A stretch of 64,000 nucleotides of DNA from Nicoletella semolina (GTDB lineage: Bacteria > Pseudomonadota > Gammaproteobacteria > Enterobacterales > Pasteurellaceae): the NCBI RefSeq assembly GCF_004345745.1, contig NZ_SLXJ01000007.1, positions 1-64,000 of the forward strand, written 5' to 3'. A model generated the notes under the pieces. The model was not told the DNA's origin. It did no database searches and was given only the letters and a program-made list of their open reading frames with translations. A program made the position numbers and the translations under genes. The stretch's first letter is position 1. The number at the start of each line of letters is the position of its first letter. Below, piece after piece: positions 50,587 through 59,759 of the stretch.

Positions 50587-51312
50587 CTAATAGCTCAATC
50601 TAAAATGGTGTAATAATGGTCCTGGTGATTGTATAAAATCCGTAAGATCTTTTTTATCCGCTTGCCCAATATAAGGGATTTGCCCTAATAGTGGTGCGTT
50701 AATCCGTTGGCTAAGTAATTCAATGAGTTCTGCATAATGGCGTAAACCAGGGTTAATGCGATTTGCTACCCAGCCTAATAATTTTACGCCTTGTTGTTGC
50801 ATTACTGATGCGGTGAGTAAGGCGTGATTGACGCAGCCTTCTTTAATTCCAACAACTAAGATAGTGGGAATTTGGTGCTGATTGACCCAGTCGGCAAAAG
50901 TAATATCTTTATTAATTGGTGTTAGCCAGCCGTAAGTTCCTTCAACCAAAACGTGTTGATATTTTTGTTCTAATCGTGCCAAGTCCCTATCAAGTTTTTC
51001 TTTGCTAATATGACGAACGGCATCAAGAGCTGCAAAGACTGGCGTGCTAGAATGGATAAAAGAGTAGCTATTGATCTCTCGATACTGCACTGAAATTGGG
51101 CAGCTTTTTTGTAATAATAGAACATCACTATTATTTTGGCAGGCATAATCGTCCATATTGGGTTCAGTCGGAAGAGAGTCATCGCCACCACAAGCGATAG
51201 GTTTATAACCTACGCTGGTAATCTCATATTTTGCCAATAATTGTATCAGTGTGCGAGTAACGATGGTTTTCCCAACATCGGTATCGGATCCTGTAATAAA
51301 AAGTGTTGCCAT
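50587..51312 (-). CDS. bioD: Dethiobiotin synthetase, second copy
   Basis: A 241-residue BioD-family protein with P-loop GSDTDVGKT, GYKPIACGGDD, VEGTYGWLTP and a C-terminal PLLGQIPYIGQ. It is well separated from the biotin operon and clearly diverged from that copy. Having two BioD homologues is known in Haemophilus and in E. coli (BioD and YnfK). The in vivo role of this copy is uncertain. It stands alone, converging with rimK. Confidence 0.92.
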   Translation of the reverse strand: MATLFITGSDTDVGKTIVTRTLIQLLAKYEITSVGYKPIACGGDDSLPTEPNMDDYACQNNSDVLLLQKSCPISVQYREINSYSFIHSSTPVFAALDAVRHISKEKLDRDLARLEQKYQHVLVEGTYGWLTPINKDITFADWVNQHQIPTILVVGIKEGCVNHALLTASVMQQQGVKLLGWVANRINPGLRHYAELIELLSQRINAPLLGQIPYIGQADKKDLTDFIQSPGPLLHHFRLSY

Positions 51313-51627
51313 AATTTTGCTTATATAATTTTGTAATAAATAGCCTGTAATGAACCGTGAAAAATAAAGACAATGCGTAGTTTAACGAAAAATTTACAAT
51401 AAAATAATGTTCTTGATCAAAGTTTTATGTATTTGTCTATTCTTTGATAGGGACTTCATTATGCATTTATTGCCACTATGTTTACATAAAGCATTATTTA
51501 ATCAGCATTGTTGCCCTAAAAAGAATGAAATCGGCTAAAATGCTCAGAGGTAAAAATCTTTGATATTAACCGCTTAATTTAGCAACTTATGCAATAATTT
51601 AACTACGTTATAACCGAAAGAGAAAAA
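51313..51627. other. Intergenic region between divergent bioD copy and rnd
   Basis: No convincing gene. A 25-codon ORF at 51461-51538 has no good ribosome binding site. A TTGATCAA palindrome at about 51412-51419 and a CCGCTTAATTTAGC uptake-like remnant near 51571 are the only notable sequences. Promoters for both genes are expected here. Confidence 0.4.
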
Positions 51628-52752
51628 ATGTCTGCACAAATTGATTATATTTGGGTTGATACCCAGTCAAAATTGTTAGAATGCTGCACGCAAGCGAGCC
51701 AAAAATCTGTTGTGGCTTTAGATACTGAGTTTGTTCGAATTCGGTCTTACTATCCTCAATTAGGCTTGATTCAATTATTTGATGGCAATAATGTCTATTT
51801 GATTGACCCACAAGGGATTAATGATTTTAGTTGCTTTAAAGCACTGCTAGCGAATACTCAAATTATCAAGGTGTTACACGCCTGTAGCGAGGATTTAGAA
51901 GTATTTTTATATCATATTCAACAAATGCCAACGCCTATGTTAGATACTCAAATTATGGCGGCGTTTTTGGGGGAAGGGGCTTCTCTAGGATTTGCTAAAT
52001 TGGTTGAATTGTATTTAGGCATTACACTAGACAAAGGTGAATCCCGCACGGATTGGCTTGCTCGTCCATTAAGTGAGAAGCAGTGTCAATATGCAGCCGC
52101 AGATGTATTTTACCTTTTGCCGATTTATCACCAGCTTGTAGAAAAACTGAACCAAACAGGCTGGCAAACCGCCGCTCAACAGGAATGTGAGACACTATTG
52201 GTTAAACGCCAACAACTATCTGATTCCCTCAAGGCTTATCAAGATATTGGCAATGCGTGGCAATTAACTTCTCAGCAGCTTGCCGTATTGAGAATATTAG
52301 CGAAATGGCGACTAGAAGAAGCTCAAAAACGGAATCGAGCATTAAATTTTATCGTCAAAGAGCAAAGTTTATGGCAAATTGCAAAAATTCAACCAAAACA
52401 TACCGCTACGTTATTGGAATTTATGCACCCAAATGAAGTGCGAGCTTATGGAAAAAAATTATTATGGTTAGTTGAACAAAGTAGAGCAATCTCTGAAAAA
52501 GACTATCCCCCTCCGATCACTCGTTTAGTTGATGATCCAGATTACAAAGCGACATTGAAAGGATTACAACAGCAGATAGCACGAATTATACCAGCGGATT
52601 TACCAAGCGAATTATTTGCAAGTAAGAGACAATTAAATCAGCTATTTAAATGGCATAAAATGGGACAAGATCCGCAGCATTTGCCTGAATTGCTGCAAGG
52701 CTGGCGGCGGAGTTATGGTGAACAACTTTATCAAGCCGTCTTTGGCGGCTAA
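51628..52752 (+). CDS. rnd: Ribonuclease D
   Basis: 3'-5' exoribonuclease in tRNA end maturation. DEDDy residues are visible: Asp32 and Glu34 (LDTEF), Asp89 (CSEDL), and Tyr155/Asp159 (QYAAADV). A helical HRDC domain follows (LAVLRILAKWRLEEAQKRNRA). The length of 374 residues is usual. tldE follows 32 bases later. Confidence 0.97.
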   Translation: MSAQIDYIWVDTQSKLLECCTQASQKSVVALDTEFVRIRSYYPQLGLIQLFDGNNVYLIDPQGINDFSCFKALLANTQIIKVLHACSEDLEVFLYHIQQMPTPMLDTQIMAAFLGEGASLGFAKLVELYLGITLDKGESRTDWLARPLSEKQCQYAAADVFYLLPIYHQLVEKLNQTGWQTAAQQECETLLVKRQQLSDSLKAYQDIGNAWQLTSQQLAVLRILAKWRLEEAQKRNRALNFIVKEQSLWQIAKIQPKHTATLLEFMHPNEVRAYGKKLLWLVEQSRAISEKDYPPPITRLVDDPDYKATLKGLQQQIARIIPADLPSELFASKRQLNQLFKWHKMGQDPQHLPELLQGWRRSYGEQLYQAVFGG

Positions 52753-52784
52753 GGCACAATTTATAATTATCATTTAAGGTACTT

Positions 52785-54134
52785 ATGCTATTTACAACAA
52801 AAGAAATGTTACAACAACAGGAACAGCAGCTTCGCTTAGCGGTTGAGCAAGCAATTGAGCTTGCTGAAAAAGCTGGGGCGGTAGCCGAGGTTGCAACAAC
52901 AAAAGTTACAGGACTTTCGGTGTCTACTCGCTTAGAAAATACTGAAAATATTGAATTTAATAATGATGGCTCGCTAGGGATTTCAGTTTATCTTGGCAAA
53001 CGTAAAGGTAATGCTTCCACTTCCGATTTACAGCCTCAATCTATTCAACGAGCGGTCGAATCTGCTCTAGCGATTGCAAAATATACCTCTGAAGATGAGT
53101 GTGCTGGCTTGGCAGATAAAGAAATGATGGCGTTTAATCCGCCTGATTTAGACTTATTTCATCAAGCCGATATGAGCGTAGAGGAAGCGATTGAACTTGC
53201 AACAGAAACTGAGCATTTTGCTTTAAGTAAAGATGAGCGTATCGTTAATAGTGATGGGGCAACTTTTAATTCACATTGTGGCATTCGTATCTACGGCAAT
53301 AGCCACGGAATGCTACAAAGTTATCTTTCTAGCCGTTATTCTCTTTCTTGTAGCGTGATTTCTGCTTATCAAGATGCCCTTGAAAGGGATTATGAATATA
53401 CCATTTCACGAGAATTTGACAAATTAGCCTCGCCCAAATGGGTAGGGGAACAGGCTGCCATTAAAGCAGTTGAACGCTTAAATCCACAGAAATTACCCAC
53501 TTGTGAAGCTCCAGTGATTTTTTATAACGATGTGGCAACAGGGCTAATTGGACATTTGGCTGGGGCGATTAGTGGTGGAGCACTTTACCGTAAAGCCAGC
53601 TTTTTACAAGATAAATTAGGCGAACAAATTCTGCCTTCTTGGTTTCAATTAGAGGAAAAACCTCATTTATTAAGGCAGCTTGCTTCATCACCTTTTGATA
53701 GCGAAGGCGTGATAACAAAAGATCAGCAAATTATTCAAGATGGCGTGCTACAAACCTATTTATTAACCTCATACAGTGGGCGTAAATTAGGGCGACAAAC
53801 CACAGGACACGCAGGGGGGATTCATAACTGGCTTGTACAACCTAATTGTACTGGTGGATTAGATGCGTTACTAAACGAGATGGGAACAGGGCTACTGGTA
53901 ACAGAAATGCTTGGGAGTGCGATTAATGGGGTAACGGGAGAATATTCTCGTGGTGCAGCAGGTTTTTGGGTTGAGAACGGTGAAATTCAATATCCTGTGG
54001 CTGAAATTACGATTGCGGGAAGATTACAAGATATGTTTAGAAATATGGTTGCGGTAAGCGATGATATTGAACAGCGTTCAAATATTCAAACAGGTTCAAT
54101 ATTATTAGACAAATTGCGTATTTCTGGTGAATAA
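52785..54134 (+). CDS. pmbA: Metalloprotease-associated protein TldE (PmbA)
   Basis: Partner of TldD in a heterodimeric protease that matures microcin B17-like peptides and degrades CcdA in E. coli. Lacking the HExxxH motif of TldD, the 449-residue protein has TSYSGRKLGRQTTGHAGG and GVTGEYSRGAAGFWVENGEI, typical of TldE. tldD is not adjacent. It is probably co-transcribed with rnd. Confidence 0.95.
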   Translation: MLFTTKEMLQQQEQQLRLAVEQAIELAEKAGAVAEVATTKVTGLSVSTRLENTENIEFNNDGSLGISVYLGKRKGNASTSDLQPQSIQRAVESALAIAKYTSEDECAGLADKEMMAFNPPDLDLFHQADMSVEEAIELATETEHFALSKDERIVNSDGATFNSHCGIRIYGNSHGMLQSYLSSRYSLSCSVISAYQDALERDYEYTISREFDKLASPKWVGEQAAIKAVERLNPQKLPTCEAPVIFYNDVATGLIGHLAGAISGGALYRKASFLQDKLGEQILPSWFQLEEKPHLLRQLASSPFDSEGVITKDQQIIQDGVLQTYLLTSYSGRKLGRQTTGHAGGIHNWLVQPNCTGGLDALLNEMGTGLLVTEMLGSAINGVTGEYSRGAAGFWVENGEIQYPVAEITIAGRLQDMFRNMVAVSDDIEQRSNIQTGSILLDKLRISGE

Positions 54135-54193
54135 TACCGACTGTAAACAAAATTTTACTGATAATAAAAATAGACTTCCATTAATTTTGATTG

Positions 54194-55726
54194 ATGAAAT
54201 TTGAAAATATGATGCCCAAAATTAACTTCCATCACCAACCGCCTCGTGAGTTTGCTGCCATTGATTTAGGATCGAATAGCTTTCATATGATTGTTGCTCG
54301 AATTGTAAATGGTTCAATTCAGGTACTATCACGGATTAAACGTCGTGTGCGTTTAGCAGAAGGGTTAGATGAACATCGAGTGCTTAATCAAGAAGCGATT
54401 GAGCGTGGAGTGGCTTGTTTGGCTTTATTTGCCAAGCGACTACAAGGGTTCTCAATTGAAAATGTTAAAGTAGTCGGAACTTATACGCTTCGCAGGGCGG
54501 TAAACAATCAGGCGTTTTTACAGCAAGCCCAACGTGTTTTTCCTTTCCCAATTGATATTATTTCAGGACAAGAAGAAGCTCGCCTAATTTATTTAGGCGT
54601 TTGCCATACTCAGCCTGAAAAAGGGCGAAAACTTGTGGTGGATATTGGTGGCGGTTCGACAGAAATGAGTATTGGAGATGAGTTTGCCCCATTACGAGCG
54701 GAAAGCCGACATATGGGGTGTGTGAGTTTTGCTAAACGTTTTTTTCCAGAGGGAAAATTAACTAAAGAAAGGTTTGAACACGCCTATCAGGTTGCGGTAG
54801 AAAAAATCGAAGATTTAAGCTGGGAGTACCGCCAGCTTGGTTGGCAACACGTTTTAGGATCATCAGGGACAATTAAAACTGTCAGTAAAATTTTAATTGC
54901 CAATGGTTATCGGGATGGCTTGATTACTGAGCGGCGTTTAAAGCGTGTTATTCAGACCTGTTTAGAATTTAATTCTCTTCACCAAATAAAGTTGCAAGGC
55001 TTGACTGAAGAGCGTGCAGATGTGCTTGTTCCCGGTCTTGCTATCTTATTAGCGTTATTCCATACGTTTCACATTCAATCAATGCGCTATTCTAATGGAG
55101 CATTACGAGAAGGGGTGATGTATGGATTGGAAAAATATTTTCAAGTAGGTAACATTCGACAACGTACGCTCGAATCCTTAGTTGAACAATTCGATATTGA
55201 TCGACCTCAAGCTGAACGTGTAAAAAATACCGCACTTAATCTATTTGCACAGGTGCAATGTTGGCAGCATCCGAAGCAAGCCAAACAATTAGGTTCTATT
55301 TTGAAATGGGCGAGTTTATTGCACGAAATTGGAATCTGTATCAATCATAATGGTGTCAATCGTCATTCTGCCTATATCATTGCAAATCTAGATCTGCCAG
55401 GGTTTGATGAAGAACAAAAGAAATTATTGGCAATATTGGTACGTTTTCATTTAAACAGTGTTAATTATAGTGATATTCGCTCTATGAATCGTTTCAATAA
55501 TCGTGATGTGATCACCATTTTATGTCTACTGCGTTTAGCCGTATTACTGAATCGTGCTCGCCAAGCGACAATTTCGCCTCAATATTTGCAGTTTCTGATC
55601 GAGAGTGGGCATTGGATATTAACTTTTGAACCAAATTTTCTTATTCAAAATCCATTAATACATAATGATTTAGCAGAAGAAAAAAAACTACTTAAGGCAC
55701 TCCATATTGATTTCACCTACAGATAA
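54194..55726 (+). CDS. ppx: Exopolyphosphatase / guanosine pentaphosphate phosphohydrolase
   Basis: Ppx/GppA family enzyme that shortens polyphosphate chains and/or hydrolyses pppGpp. AIDLGSNSFHMIVARI, ISGQEEARLIYLGV and VVDIGGGSTEMS form the ASKHA nucleotide site, and an HD-like C-terminal domain follows (WASLLHEIGI). It is about 510 residues long. The start is uncertain: ATG at 54194 is used, with ATGs at 54209 and 54212 also possible. Whether it acts as Ppx or GppA cannot be told from sequence alone. Confidence 0.93.
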   Translation: MKFENMMPKINFHHQPPREFAAIDLGSNSFHMIVARIVNGSIQVLSRIKRRVRLAEGLDEHRVLNQEAIERGVACLALFAKRLQGFSIENVKVVGTYTLRRAVNNQAFLQQAQRVFPFPIDIISGQEEARLIYLGVCHTQPEKGRKLVVDIGGGSTEMSIGDEFAPLRAESRHMGCVSFAKRFFPEGKLTKERFEHAYQVAVEKIEDLSWEYRQLGWQHVLGSSGTIKTVSKILIANGYRDGLITERRLKRVIQTCLEFNSLHQIKLQGLTEERADVLVPGLAILLALFHTFHIQSMRYSNGALREGVMYGLEKYFQVGNIRQRTLESLVEQFDIDRPQAERVKNTALNLFAQVQCWQHPKQAKQLGSILKWASLLHEIGICINHNGVNRHSAYIIANLDLPGFDEEQKKLLAILVRFHLNSVNYSDIRSMNRFNNRDVITILCLLRLAVLLNRARQATISPQYLQFLIESGHWILTFEPNFLIQNPLIHNDLAEEKKLLKALHIDFTYR

Positions 55727-55740
55727 GATAATAGTCGGTC

Positions 55741-55765
55741 GCTGCTGCTAATTTTCAGCAGCTTT
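55741..55765 (+). terminator. Terminator-like hairpin after ppx
   Basis: GCTGCTG (55741-55747) and CAGCAGC (55756-55762) with an 8-base loop, followed by only TTT. Confidence 0.6.
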
Positions 55766-55836
55766 ACCATTAAATTTTGATCTATTTATCATTTTTTAAG
55801 TTTTCCTCTTGTTATTTATTCAATAACACTTTACTC

Positions 55837-55874
55837 TATGGAGTATATCTTCCTTTTAATTTTTATTATGGAGT
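55837..55874 (+). promoter_or_regulatory. Direct repeat upstream of nanQ-siaR
   Basis: TATGGAGT occurs at 55837-55844 and 55867-55874, exactly 30 bases apart (about three helical turns), in the promoter region of the sialic acid genes. It could be an operator for SiaR; this is inference from position only. Confidence 0.35.
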
Positions 55875-55914
55875 GAATGCTTCATAAATGGCATATTTGC
55901 AAGAGGAGTTTGCT

Positions 55915-56388
55915 ATGCTTTTAGGTGATTTATCTCGTGATGATTTTGCTCTTTCTTTACCGCCTGTTTTTGCTCGTTTATGTGCTAAATTAAAACAACT
56001 TGATTTAGCACATCTGCCTTTAGGTTGGCAAGAACTTGAAGAGGGAGTTCAAATGAATGTAATGGAGTTTGAAACCTCATCTCCAGCTGGTAAGAAAGCA
56101 GAAATGCACCGTAAATTTATTGATATTCAAGTGGTTATTTCTGGCGAGGAAATGATTGAGTATGGTTTGTCACAGCCTGACTTATCTCGTTTTGATGAGT
56201 ACCGAGATGAAGATGATTACCAGCTTACTGATGAAATTGAGCATAAAAATGAGCTTGTTTTACAGCCGAATATGTTTGCGATCTTTCTTGCTTATGAGCC
56301 ACATAAACCAGGGAATTCAGTAGGGGGAAACCATCGACTATTGCGTAAACTCGTGGTGAAAGTACCAACAGCACTTTTAGAGCAATAA
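55915..56388 (+). CDS. nanQ: YhcH/YjgK/YiaL family protein, N-acetylneuraminate anomerase
   Basis: Cupin-like DUF386 protein; E. coli NanQ (YhcH) speeds opening of cyclic sialic acid to the form used by NanA. MNVMEFETSSPAGKKAEMHRKFIDIQ, EDDYQLTDE and EPHKPG carry the metal-binding residues of the family. The ATG at 55915 follows AAGAGGAG and gives 157 residues; an upstream ATG at 55888 has no binding site. It is followed after one base by siaR, so the two are translationally linked. Confidence 0.92.
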   Translation: MLLGDLSRDDFALSLPPVFARLCAKLKQLDLAHLPLGWQELEEGVQMNVMEFETSSPAGKKAEMHRKFIDIQVVISGEEMIEYGLSQPDLSRFDEYRDEDDYQLTDEIEHKNELVLQPNMFAIFLAYEPHKPGNSVGGNHRLLRKLVVKVPTALLEQ

Positions 56389-56389
56389 G

Positions 56390-57256
56390 ATGTCTTCTCA
56401 AGGAAAAATTTTAGATACTATTGGGGCATTAGAAAATAGTTTAACGAAAACAGAAAAGAAAATTGCAAATGCAATTTTGTCTCGCCCCAACTTGTTAGGT
56501 CAATGTTCATTATCAGAAGTTGCAAGTCAAATTGGTGTGGGTGAAGCGACGTTCATTCGCTTTTGCCGAACGCTAGGTTTTAAAGGGTATGCTGATTTTA
56601 AGTTGGATTTAGCAATTGAATTAGCGACACAACAAAAAGAAAGTGGTGAATTGCTTGATACAGATGTATCAGAAACTGACTCACCGAATGAAATTGCAAT
56701 GAAGTTGCAAACAATGCTGATGAATGTCATCACAGAAACGATTAATTTATTGGATTTTGATGAGCTTGAGAAGGTTGTTGAGCAATTATGTCAAGCAAAA
56801 CGGATCTTTCTCTTTGGTGTAGGATCGTCAGGGCTAACTGCAGAAGAGGTAAAGCATAAATTGATGCGTATTGGGCTACAGGCAGATGCTGTAACGAATA
56901 ATCATTTTATGTATATGCAGGCAGCATTATTGCAAGCAGGGGACGTCGTTATGGGGATTAGTCATTCAGGTTATTCTGAAGAAACAACAAAAGCATTAGG
57001 CATTGCGAAAAAGAGTGGTGCGACGACTATTGCTATTACACATAATTTACGTTCCCCAATTACAGAAGTAGCTGATTATGTTTTAATCAACGGCAATCGT
57101 CAAGGCTATATGCAAGGTGACTCAATTGGCACAAAGATGGCACAGCTTTTTGTTCTTGATCTGATTTACACCTTGCTAGTCAAGGCTGAGCCAGAGAAAG
57201 CTGTACAACAGAAACAGAAAACGCTTAATGTAATTTTAGAACAGCGTATGAAATAA
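56390..57256 (+). CDS. siaR: RpiR-family sialic acid regulator SiaR
   Basis: Transcriptional regulator of sialic acid uptake and catabolism in Pasteurellaceae, known from H. influenzae to respond to glucosamine-6-phosphate and to work with CRP. The N-terminal RpiR HTH (about residues 15-75; SLSEVASQIGVGEATFIRFC) and a C-terminal SIS domain (FLFGVGSSGLTAEEVKHKL; GISHSGYSEET) are visible. It is 288 residues long. It is located between nanQ and nanA. Confidence 0.93.
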   Translation: MSSQGKILDTIGALENSLTKTEKKIANAILSRPNLLGQCSLSEVASQIGVGEATFIRFCRTLGFKGYADFKLDLAIELATQQKESGELLDTDVSETDSPNEIAMKLQTMLMNVITETINLLDFDELEKVVEQLCQAKRIFLFGVGSSGLTAEEVKHKLMRIGLQADAVTNNHFMYMQAALLQAGDVVMGISHSGYSEETTKALGIAKKSGATTIAITHNLRSPITEVADYVLINGNRQGYMQGDSIGTKMAQLFVLDLIYTLLVKAEPEKAVQQKQKTLNVILEQRMK

Positions 57257-57327
57257 GTTTTTGTAGGGTAATACATATTTGTAGAGACAGTTGTATTAAA
57301 GATACATGTTGTTTCTCTTAGGGTATA

Positions 57328-57368
57328 AGCGGTGAGTTTATGTGGATTTTTTGCAAAAAGTTACCGCT
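57328..57368 (+). terminator. Uptake-sequence hairpin between siaR and nanA
   Basis: AGCGGTGA (from 57328) pairs with TTACCGCT (to 57368) allowing one wobble; the loop holds TTTTTTGCAAAAAG. T-rich bases follow. It may reduce read-through from siaR into nanA. A degenerate GTAGGG/GTAGAGACA stretch precedes it at 57264-57320. Confidence 0.5.
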
Positions 57369-57403
57369 ATTTTTAAAATTTCTCTTTAATTAAGGAACTT
57401 CAA

Positions 57404-58285
57404 ATGAAAAATCTTAAAGGTATTTTCAGTGCATTATTAGTCTCATTCAATGAAGATGGGACGATCAATGAAAAAGGCTTACGCCAAATTATCCGCCATA
57501 ATATCGACAAAATGAAAGTTGATGGCTTGTATGTTGGTGGTTCTACAGGTGAAAATTTTATGCTCTCCACCGAAGAAAAAAAGGAAATTTTCCGTATTGC
57601 AAAAGATGAAGCAAAAGATCAGATTGCTTTGATTGCACAGGTTGGTAGTGTGAACTTAAAAGAAGCAGTAGAACTGGGGAAATATGCGACTGAGTTGGGT
57701 TATGACAGCCTGTCTGCGGTTACGCCATTCTATTATAAATTCAGCTTCCCTGAGATTAAAAATTTCTACGAAACGATAATTCGTGAAACTGGAAATAAGA
57801 TGATCGTGTATTCTATTCCGTTTTTAACAGGGGTAAATATTGGCGTTAATCAATTTGCTGAATTGTTTGAAAATGAGAAAATCATCGGTGTGAAATTCAC
57901 GGCTGGTGATTTTTATCTATTAGAACGTTTGCGTAAAGCATTCCCTAACCATCTCATTTATGCTGGATTTGATGAAATGATGTTACCTGCAAGTGTATTA
58001 GGGATTGATGGTGCGATTGGTTCAACATTTAATGTAAACGGTGTTCGTGCTCGTCAGATTTTTGAACTTGCTCAACAAGGTAAAATTAAAGAAGCACTTG
58101 AAATCCAAAATGTTACCAATGATCTGATTGAAGGTATTTTAGGTAACGGCTTATATCAAACCATTAAAGGTTTGTTAGAAGAAGAAGGCGTAAATGCAGG
58201 CTACTGCCGTGAGCCGATGACTAAAGATTTAACACCAGCACAAAAACAAATAGTGAAGGAATTAAAAGCAAAATTCCTTTCTTAG
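57404..58285 (+). CDS. nanA: N-acetylneuraminate lyase
   Basis: Cleaves sialic acid into N-acetylmannosamine and pyruvate. Class I aldolase of the DapA family: [13 protein letters not shown] substrate loop, Tyr136 in VYSIPFLTG and the Schiff-base Lys164 in GVKFTAGDF, the same numbering as the H. influenzae enzyme. It is 293 residues long. AAGGAAC precedes the ATG. nanE, nanK and the siaPQM transporter are not in this window. Confidence 0.97.
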   Translation: MKNLKGIFSALLVSFNEDGTINEKGLRQIIRHNIDKMKVDGLYVGGSTGENFMLSTEEKKEIFRIAKDEAKDQIALIAQVGSVNLKEAVELGKYATELGYDSLSAVTPFYYKFSFPEIKNFYETIIRETGNKMIVYSIPFLTGVNIGVNQFAELFENEKIIGVKFTAGDFYLLERLRKAFPNHLIYAGFDEMMLPASVLGIDGAIGSTFNVNGVRARQIFELAQQGKIKEALEIQNVTNDLIEGILGNGLYQTIKGLLEEEGVNAGYCREPMTKDLTPAQKQIVKELKAKFLS

Positions 58286-58304
58286 TGAAAATTTTTCTGA
58301 CTTT

Positions 58305-58324
58305 TCCCCACCTTTGGGTGGGGA
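58305..58324 (+). terminator. Short GC-rich hairpin after nanA
   Basis: TCCCCACC (58305-58312) and GGTGGGGA (58317-58324) with a 4-base loop, 20 bases after the nanA stop. No T-run follows. Confidence 0.55.
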
Positions 58325-58380
58325 TATTCAAATAATAATGAAAAAACTAATGCTGGTGTTGCTGTTAGGAAGCATATTAG

Positions 58381-58412
58381 AAATAAAACCGCCTACATAG
58401 ACGGTTTTATTT
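58381..58412. terminator. Bidirectional terminator between nanA and mltA
   Basis: Perfect 11-base arms AAATAAAACCG (58381-58391) and CGGTTTTATTT (58402-58412) with a 10-base loop; T-rich on both strands. It serves convergent nanA and mltA. Confidence 0.8.
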
Positions 58413-58428
58413 TATTCATCTCAAAAAA

Positions 58429-59541
58429 CTAATTTAGCACCCAAACTCGTCCAAAATGTTTCATTAAACCAGCTTGATGTCCAGCTTTTTCCCCAATGCC
58501 TTGGTATATATCGAAATGCTGACCTTTTACTGCACCTCCAACATCGAGTGCAACCATCAAGCGTAATTCGTGTCGTCCTCTCCAGTTTCCATTATGATCG
58601 ATGAGCGGCATTTCGACTAACAATACACTACCTGATGGGACAATATTTCTGTCAGAAGCAACTGATGCAAGTGCAACTAATGGTACGCCAGCAGATCCTT
58701 TTACATCAAACGTTGCATCAGGTCGGAAATAAACAAATGATTGGTTACGCTCTAATAAACCTTGTAGCTTATTTGGGTTGCGTTCAGCCCATTGTCGAAT
58801 AGCTTGGACAGACATTTTTTCTTTTTCTATTTCTCCTGCCTCAACTAATAAACGCCCAATAGAAGTATAGCTGTAACCATTTTTATCCCCATAAGCAAAG
58901 TGGCGTAAATTGCCGTCGCCAATATGGACAAATCCGCTACCTTGTACTTCCATTAAGAAATTATCAAGTAGCGAGTTACTATAGGCGAGTTCTAATCCTC
59001 GCCCATTCAATGCCCCTTGATAGATCTCAGATCGAGAATACTTTTTATTTCCCTGAGGGATTGCATAAATAGGATAACGAAACTCGCCCTGAGGTGTTGT
59101 TCTTGCTTCAATAATGGGAACAAAATAACCTGTCATCATTACGTTTTGATAGCCATCTTGTCCTCTCATTTGATTTAGCTGTACGCCATAGCGGGTCAAT
59201 TCTTGAAGACGACCGCCAGCCGCAAGCCAAGAGGTAATTTTCCCATAAGTTACGGCATATTGATTTGCAAGACGAGTAGAGTAGTGACGAACATTATCTA
59301 ATTGCGTTAAGAAATCTTGTTGATTAATAATTTGACCTGATTTTGCAATATATGATGTCGCAACCGTTGGCATTGATTGAGGGATAAATTGCCTGCCCGT
59401 GTAACTTGCTCCAAATTTTGTTAAGTCGTAACTGTTTTGTGAGGTGTTATTACAACTTGTAATGAATGCAATTGCCGAGAGTAGGGTAGTTTTTTGATAA
59501 ATTTTCCATTTTTTAGACATTTTCCAAGCCGAAAAAGACAT
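58429..59541 (-). CDS. mltA: Membrane-bound lytic murein transglycosylase A
   Basis: Lipoprotein that cleaves peptidoglycan glycan strands with formation of anhydromuramic ends. A lipobox AFITSC, the MltA barrel part (MMTGYFVPIIEARTTPQGEFRYPIY), GRGLELAYSNSLLDNFLMEVQGSG and the C-terminal 3D-domain with MVALDVGGAVKGQHFDIYQG are present. The catalytic Asp should lie in the last of these. The ATG at 59541 has GGGAA upstream and gives 370 residues; ATG at 59520 would give a shorter, equally good lipoprotein signal. Confidence 0.94.
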   Translation of the reverse strand: MSFSAWKMSKKWKIYQKTTLLSAIAFITSCNNTSQNSYDLTKFGASYTGRQFIPQSMPTVATSYIAKSGQIINQQDFLTQLDNVRHYSTRLANQYAVTYGKITSWLAAGGRLQELTRYGVQLNQMRGQDGYQNVMMTGYFVPIIEARTTPQGEFRYPIYAIPQGNKKYSRSEIYQGALNGRGLELAYSNSLLDNFLMEVQGSGFVHIGDGNLRHFAYGDKNGYSYTSIGRLLVEAGEIEKEKMSVQAIRQWAERNPNKLQGLLERNQSFVYFRPDATFDVKGSAGVPLVALASVASDRNIVPSGSVLLVEMPLIDHNGNWRGRHELRLMVALDVGGAVKGQHFDIYQGIGEKAGHQAGLMKHFGRVWVLN

Positions 59542-59759
59542 ATTTTATATTCCCAATGATGAAGTAAAAACATAAAGACTAACAAACTTTTAATCAAAGC
59601 GATATAGGCAAGTAAATAATTTAAAATCAATTTATAGATTGGGCGTGGTTTAAGCGATATTTCTTAAACTTAGCGTAAATGTCCCGCTCGTTGCTATATA
59701 ACATATTATGTTATTGAGTATAATGCTTTATACTGTGTCTTTTACATACGGAGATTATT

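Noticed and set aside
51461-51538. 25-codon ORF between the lone bioD and rnd
   Set aside because: No clear ribosome binding site, no recognisable composition, and length within chance expectation for AT-rich DNA.
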